Positions 7,110-10,289 of a DNA stretch of 10,289 nt are shown in pieces. Every line of letters starts with the position of its first letter. The first letter of the stretch is position 1. Position numbers and translations under genes: made by a program. The stretch is from Flavobacterium sp. (GTDB lineage: Bacteria; Bacteroidota; Bacteroidia; Flavobacteriales; Flavobacteriaceae). The notes below the pieces were generated by a model that saw only the letters and a program-made list of their open reading frames with translations, was not told the origin of the DNA and searched no databases. The DNA lies in assembly GCA_030682755.1 (NCBI GenBank), contig JAUXNR010000200.1:1-10289 (forward strand), read 5' to 3'.

Positions 7110-8150
7110 TTATTGTTTTATAATTTTTTTATTTATTGTTCCTTCATTAGATTTTATTGTAATAATATAAACTGCACTCGTTAATTCCGTTAAATCTATA
7201 ACGGCATCTGAAACACTAGAAAAATCAAAAGATTTTAAAACTCTTCCATTTAAATCAGAAACCAATATATTTTCTATATCTAAATTATTTCCTGTTATAT
7301 AAACAGCATTTGATGCAGGATTAGGATAAACACTAATTGAATTAACACTTTCGTCGGTAATACTCAAATTCAAAGAATAATTCACATTAAATGGCATGTC
7401 CATAGGGACGGAAGGAGTTGTAACGGGAGTTCCTGTATCAACTACGCTTGCCCAAGTACCATCAGTTGCTCTTTGTTTAGCATTCCAACTTGGCAAACCC
7501 CTTATTCCGGGTATTGTTAATGGTGGAAAAAATAAGGCACCATCGTTAGTCGCATGAACCTGGTATACGAGCCAATATGTCCCTGGCTGTAAAGTAACCA
7601 CAGTTGTTGCATTGAATCTCCATATTTTTCTTGTTGTTCCAGGAATGTTTGCACTAGTTGGCACAGTTGAATTAAAAATACGATACATCAAAGCATCACC
7701 ACTCAAAGCTGCATTCAAACGATTTGTTGTTAAATCACCAAAAACTAGAGTTGAGCCGGGCAAAGAAGGATCACCATTAAAAATTTGAACTCTCAATTGA
7801 TCAACAGGAATTGTAGTGCCGGTATAACCTGTTTGATAGCCAAAAACTTCTACGGAAGTTAAATCCCAAGTTTGTCCTACAGGAACCACAAAGTCATCTG
7901 CTAATAAAAAATTTGAAGTGTTTGCATTATTAAAATTAGCACTAGATCCTGCTAATGAGTTAGACACAGTAGTAACACCAGCTTGATTTTGTGCCTCACT
8001 CCAAGTATATCCCGAAGGAGCCGACACTCCACTATTAGATGTTACGCCTGTTGAAAGTCCTCCATTAGAATAAGGCTGAGCAGCTAAATTCAAAATTGAA
8101 AGAAAAGAAATCAGCATTGAAAAAATGCTAAAAAAAGTAGTTTTTTTCAT
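7110..8150 (-). CDS. Secreted protein with T9SS type A C-terminal sorting domain
   Basis: A 346-residue exported protein. Residues 1-24 are a signal peptide (M-K-K, a hydrophobic core rich in F, L, I and S, then L-A-A before Q25). After a Gly/Ser/Thr-rich stretch (28-80) comes a beta-rich domain of about 80-260 containing A-D-D-F-V-V-P-x-G-Q-T-W (84-95), V-Q-I-F-N-G-D-P-S-L-P-G (121-132), P-G-T-Y-W-L-V-Y (189-196) and R-G-L-P-S-W-N-A-K-Q (217-226). It resembles a jelly-roll-like module found in many secreted Bacteroidetes proteins, with no catalytic signature that I recognise. Residues 273-346 are a Por-secretion sorting domain: S-V-Y-P-N-P-A-S (273-280), N-G-R-V-L-K-S, A-V-Y-I-I-T-I and a terminal K-K-I-I-K-Q. 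The domain directs outer-membrane translocation by the type IX system and is then normally cleaved, with attachment or release. An exact -7 box lies about 69 bases upstream, and the two-way terminator follows. The sorting call is firm; the activity is unknown. Confidence 0.9.
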   Translation of the reverse strand: MKKTTFFSIFSMLISFLSILNLAAQPYSNGGLSTGVTSNSGVSAPSGYTWSEAQNQAGVTTVSNSLAGSSANFNNANTSNFLLADDFVVPVGQTWDLTSVEVFGYQTGYTGTTIPVDQLRVQIFNGDPSLPGSTLVFGDLTTNRLNAALSGDALMYRIFNSTVPTSANIPGTTRKIWRFNATTVVTLQPGTYWLVYQVHATNDGALFFPPLTIPGIRGLPSWNAKQRATDGTWASVVDTGTPVTTPSVPMDMPFNVNYSLNLSITDESVNSISVYPNPASNAVYITGNNLDIENILVSDLNGRVLKSFDFSSVSDAVIDLTELTSAVYIITIKSNEGTINKKIIKQ

Positions 8151-8218
8151 GTTTTTTAAATTTTGTGATTAGTAATAAAATACGTTATAAAGATATAATA
8201 TATTATTAATTGATTTAA

Positions 8219-8226
8219 CAAAATTA
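8219..8226 (-). promoter_or_regulatory. Candidate -7 promoter box of the T9SS cargo gene
   Basis: Read on the minus strand this is TAATTTTG, an exact TAnnTTTG match, 68 bases before the start codon, implying a leader of about 60 bases. No TTG sits at the usual -33 spacing. The surrounding spacer (8151-8272) is very AT-rich, which raises the chance of a random match. Confidence 0.45.
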
Positions 8227-8272
8227 TTGGGTATTTTACATGAAAATTTAACTTTATAAGAAATTAATTCAA

Positions 8273-8692
8273 TTAATACTGATTTATCAAATACTTTATT
8301 AAATCTGTTGTTGTAACAATTCCCACCAATAAGTCACCTTCAACAACAGGTAAAGCATGAAATTCTTTTGCTGCTAGAATTTCTGCTACTTCTTTTATGG
8401 TTGTATCTGGAGATACAGTAGTTAATTTTTTTGCCATAACTTGTTCAACAGTAAACATGTTATAAACCGTTACATCAACCACATCATCTTCGTCATCAAC
8501 TGCATCAACAAAAGAAATCCTGAGCAAATCAGTATAACTTAGCATACCTATTATCTTATTATCATTTACAACAGGAATATGTCTTATGTGGTGTTTTTTA
8601 AACAATAATTCTGCTTTCGTTAAATCATCAGTAGTGTTGATTCTAACTACATTTTTAGTCATGATTGATGACACGGGAACTTTCTGTTTCAT
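8273..8692 (-). CDS. Two-CBS-domain protein
   Basis: A small cytoplasmic protein of 139 residues consisting of little more than a CBS (Bateman) pair. CBS1 spans about 8-60 (V-S-S-I-M-T-K-N-V-V, then R-H-I-P-V-V-N-D-N-K-I-I-G-M-L-S-Y-T-D-L-L) and CBS2 about 81-138 (V-E-Q-V-M-A-K-K-L-T-T-V, then F-H-A-L-P-V-V and G-I-V-T-T-T-D-L-I-K-Y-L). The S/T-x-T-D motifs near 52-55 and 128-130 match the ribose/phosphate-contacting motif of adenosyl-ligand-binding CBS pairs. The linker carries an acidic run (D63, D66, D67, E68, D69, D70, D73). No enzymatic or transport domain is attached, so it is probably a stand-alone energy or nucleotide sensor acting through a partner. It lies downstream of the peptidase gene on the same strand, separated by a terminator; no clear terminator follows before the T9SS gene. 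A one-mismatch -7 box (CAATTTTG on the minus strand, 8717-8724) may drive it. The ligand and partner are unknown. Confidence 0.92.
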   Translation of the reverse strand: MKQKVPVSSIMTKNVVRINTTDDLTKAELLFKKHHIRHIPVVNDNKIIGMLSYTDLLRISFVDAVDDEDDVVDVTVYNMFTVEQVMAKKLTTVSPDTTIKEVAEILAAKEFHALPVVEGDLLVGIVTTTDLIKYLINQY

Positions 8693-8739
8693 AACTTGAA
8701 GTGTTTAATTATGAAGCAAAATTGCTTTTATAAATTTAC

Positions 8740-8769
8740 AAAAAAAATGACTTAAGTCAGCCTTAAGTC
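8740..8769 (-). terminator. Intrinsic terminator after the MtfA-like peptidase gene
   Basis: On the minus strand GACTTAAG pairs with CTTAAGTC (8-bp stem, 5-base GCTGA loop), followed by A and eight T. It starts 30 bases after the stop at 8800. The same bases look like a tandem CTTAAGTC repeat on the plus strand, but the T run identifies them as a terminator. The stem has few G-C pairs, so it is of moderate strength. Confidence 0.75.
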
Positions 8770-8799
8770 GATTATATTTTACTATTATATGGTAATTTA

Positions 8800-9603
8800 C
8801 TATAGATTAATCATTTTTCTTACTTTTTTAAAAAGTTCCGGATGCTCAATTTCAAACTGCTCAGGAGTTTCAAAAAAATGCTCTAAAACTACTGCAATGA
8901 ATTCAAAATGGTTGGTATAGGCGTAAATCCTAAAATAATTTGATTCTATTAATGCATTTAAAACTTCAGGTTTTTCAATATACTCTCTGACTTTTACATA
9001 CATTTTTGCAAACTGCAAAGAACTTGCATCTGTTCTTTTTAAGCCATGCATATGAACTGCATGTGCAAATTCATGTATTCCTAAATTTAAGTTATCGTTT
9101 GAATAATCATATCCTTCTTCAAAATCTTGCCATGAAAAAACAAGTGCCTTCATTCTTGGATTAAATTCACCCTTATGCCATGCATCATTTATTGTTGAAT
9201 AATAAATTCCTGGATAAATAATTATTTTGTCAAAAACATCGAGAAGGTATTTTCGCATTCCGAAAGTTACTTTTACTGCTGTTGCAGCTATCATTACTTT
9301 CATTTCTTTGGTAATTATTAAATCTTCCTTTGCAACAAATTGATAGTGTGAAATAAATTTGGCTACTCGATGTTCAAAATATCTCTTTTTCTTTATATCT
9401 AATTTGTTATAAAAATCAATTTTGTTTTGAAGAATTATTCTATCAGTTTCAGAAACGCTTTTCGGTGAAACATAAAAGTGAACAAATACCGGCTTATTAA
9501 AAAACATCAAATGATAGTGCTCTAGCGTATTCAAAATGAGATAAGAAAACAAGAGTGTGATAGGAATTAAAAGAATGATTATTACAAGTACGAATACGAC
9601 CAT
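8800..9603 (-). CDS. Membrane-anchored MtfA/M90-family zinc peptidase
   Basis: A predicted zinc metallopeptidase of 267 residues related to E. coli MtfA (peptidase family M90). The gluzincin motif H-E-F-A-H is at 177-181, within N-L-G-I-H-E-F-A-H-A-V-H-M; H177 and H181 would bind zinc and E178 would be the catalytic base. E234, in N-H-F-E-F-I-A-V-V-L-E-H-F-F-E-T-P (231-247), matches the downstream conserved Glu expected to be the third ligand. The first 25 residues form a strongly hydrophobic segment (V-F-V-L-V-I-I-I-L-L-I-P-I-T-L-L-F) with no cleavage site, so the protein is probably an N-terminal single-pass membrane protein; E. coli MtfA is soluble. In E. coli MtfA binds the glucose repressor Mlc, but no such partner is evident here, so the substrate is unknown. 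It stands between the tRNA terminator and its own terminator and is probably monocistronic. No Shine-Dalgarno sequence or convincing promoter is visible in the 126-base spacer (9604-9729), which otherwise holds only the tRNA terminator. Confidence 0.88.
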   Translation of the reverse strand: MVVFVLVIIILLIPITLLFSYLILNTLEHYHLMFFNKPVFVHFYVSPKSVSETDRIILQNKIDFYNKLDIKKKRYFEHRVAKFISHYQFVAKEDLIITKEMKVMIAATAVKVTFGMRKYLLDVFDKIIIYPGIYYSTINDAWHKGEFNPRMKALVFSWQDFEEGYDYSNDNLNLGIHEFAHAVHMHGLKRTDASSLQFAKMYVKVREYIEKPEVLNALIESNYFRIYAYTNHFEFIAVVLEHFFETPEQFEIEHPELFKKVRKMINL

Positions 9604-9668
9604 AAAAATTTATTTGGGACAGTATTGTAAATGTATTAAAAAATTTAAAAGCCACTTATTTTAAAAAC

Positions 9669-9712
9669 AAAAAAAGAAACGAAATCACCAAAAACTATGG
9701 GATTACGTTTCT
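9669..9712 (-). terminator. Intrinsic terminator after tRNA-Arg
   Basis: On the minus strand AGAAACG (9712-9706) pairs with CGTTTCT (9681-9675). The stem extends past a T-T mismatch by AATC/GATT and then CCA/TGG. The 3' arm runs into seven T, then more T-rich sequence. It begins 18 bases past the tRNA 3' end. Confidence 0.82.
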
Positions 9713-9729
9713 CTATTTATATTAAAAAG

Positions 9730-9803
9730 TGACCTCGGAGGGGTTCGAACCCCCAACCATCAGAGCCGAAATCTGATATTCTATCCAGTTGAACTACGAG
9801 GCC
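9730..9803 (-). tRNA. tRNA-Arg, anticodon TCG
   Basis: A 74-base cloverleaf on the minus strand. The acceptor stem is GGCCTCG / CGAGGTC (one G-U pair) with discriminator A. The D arm is GTTC...GAAT. The anticodon stem TCAGA / TCTGA encloses the 7-base loop TTTCGGC, giving anticodon UCG, which reads the Arg codon CGA. The T arm is GGGGG / CCCTC with the canonical TTCGAAC loop. The 3' CCA is not encoded (CTTTTT follows the discriminator), as usual in Bacteroidetes, so CCA must be added by the nucleotidyltransferase. The gene lies 38 bases after the yqeY-like stop and is followed by its own terminator. Confidence 0.97.
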
Positions 9804-9821
9804 ATTTATTAAATTGGAGTG

Positions 9822-9829
9822 CGAAGCTA
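9822..9829 (-). promoter_or_regulatory. Possible -7 box of tRNA-Arg
   Basis: On the minus strand TAGCTTCG matches TAnnTTTG at all fixed positions but one and is followed by CACTCC, a context often seen after -7 boxes in this phylum. It lies 18 bases before the mature tRNA 5' end. No TTG is found at -33 spacing, so co-transcription with the yqeY-like gene remains possible. Confidence 0.35.
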
Positions 9830-9841
9830 CAATAAAATATA

Positions 9842-10289
9842 TTATGCTAAAAGTTTTTTAACTATAGTTGAAATAGTTTTACCATCTGCACTCCCTGCCA
9901 ATTGTTTAGAAGCAATTCCCATCAATTGACCCATAGCTGCCATTCCGGAAAATCCGTTTTCTGCAATCATTTGAGCAACAGCTACTTCTACTTCAGCTTC
10001 TGTCAATTGTTTTGGTAAAAATTTTTCAATTACAGTGGCTTGCAATAATTCCGGCTCAGCCAAATCTTTTCTTCCCTGTTGTTCATATATTGATGCACTG
10101 TCTTTTCTTTGTTTCACCAAACGCTGTAACAGCTTAATTTCTTCTTCAGAAGACAATTCATCTTTCGAACCTGTTTCTGTTAAAGCCATTAAAATTGCAG
10201 ATTTAACAGCACGCAAAGCTTCTAATGACAGGGTGTCTTTAGCTCGCATTGCATTTTTTATTTCTTCATTAATTGTATTTTGTAAACTC
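9842..10289 (-). CDS. GatB/YqeY-domain protein (start codon at the window edge)
   Basis: A small, mostly helical protein related to YqeY and to the tRNA-binding tail of the GatB amidotransferase subunit; its cellular role is not settled. The first in-frame ATG inside the window (10249) gives 135 residues, but the frame stays open to the edge and encodes S-L-Q-N-T-I-N-E-E-I-K-N-A immediately before it, the usual YqeY N-terminus. The last base in the window (10289, G on the minus strand) fits the final base of an ATG completed by the next two bases, giving about 149 residues, the normal family length. Recognisable motifs are L-E-A-L-R-A-V-K-S-A-I-L, E-K-F-L-P-K-Q-L-T-E-A-E, and the GatB-tail-like M-G-Q-L-M-G-I-A-S-K-Q-L-A-G-S-A-D-G-K, ending I-V-K-K-L-L-A. 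tRNA-Arg follows 38 bases downstream. The family call is firm. The exact start is inferred because two bases of its codon lie outside the window. Confidence 0.9.
   Translation of the reverse strand, partial: SLQNTINEEIKNAMRAKDTLSLEALRAVKSAILMALTETGSKDELSSEEEIKLLQRLVKQRKDSASIYEQQGRKDLAEPELLQATVIEKFLPKQLTEAEVEVAVAQMIAENGFSGMAAMGQLMGIASKQLAGSADGKTISTIVKKLLA

Noticed and set aside
8263..8277. ATTAATT C AATTAAT inverted repeat at the end of the CBS gene, a possible terminator.
   Set aside because: All stem pairs are A-T, there is no usable loop and no T run follows on the minus strand.
8748..8770. Tandem CTTAAGTC copies with an 11-base period and a 12-bp palindrome, resembling an operator.
   Set aside because: On the minus strand the two copies pair as an 8-bp hairpin followed by eight T, 30 bases after the peptidase stop. 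A terminator explains it better.

Overview
The window looks like chromosomal sequence of a low-GC member of the Flavobacteriaceae, probably Flavobacterium or a close relative. Several lines agree: an N-terminally short RpoD-type sigma factor, TAnnTTTG-type -7 boxes, near-absence of Shine-Dalgarno sequences, a Por-secretion (T9SS) sorting domain, an OMP_b-brl_3-type outer-membrane barrel, and a tRNA gene without an encoded CCA end. Coding density is high and no gap between genes exceeds 250 bases. I saw no insertion sequence, prophage, CRISPR array or toxin-antitoxin pair.

Layout. Positions 1-7049 are a plus-strand block: rpsO (S15), an intrinsic terminator, pnp (PNPase), a second terminator, a large outer-membrane beta-barrel protein, rpoD (primary sigma factor), a 245-base spacer with a 16-bp palindrome and a terminator, and rpe (ribulose-phosphate 3-epimerase). 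A strong two-way terminator at 7053-7087 separates this from a minus-strand block (7110-10289). Read in its direction of transcription from the right edge, that block holds a yqeY-like gene (its start codon straddles the window edge), tRNA-Arg(TCG) with its own terminator, a membrane-anchored MtfA/M90-type zinc peptidase with a terminator, a two-CBS-domain protein, and a secreted protein with a T9SS C-terminal sorting signal.

How the genes relate. rpsO, pnp and rpoD are information-processing housekeeping genes, and rpe belongs to the pentose phosphate pathway. The outer-membrane protein between pnp and rpoD does not belong functionally and has its own -7 box and possible operator repeats. 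The RpoD encoded here is the factor expected to read the TAnnTTTG boxes found in front of the outer-membrane protein gene, rpe and the T9SS cargo gene. Eight protein genes have visible upstream sequence, and only rpoD carries a strong Shine-Dalgarno sequence. Ribosomes of this phylum sequester their anti-Shine-Dalgarno, so this is the most interesting regulatory signal in the window. I did not find a clearly new multi-gene system. The points worth a second look are the rpoD leader, the promoter region of the outer-membrane gene, the rpoD-rpe spacer, and the poorly understood peptidase, CBS and T9SS proteins.
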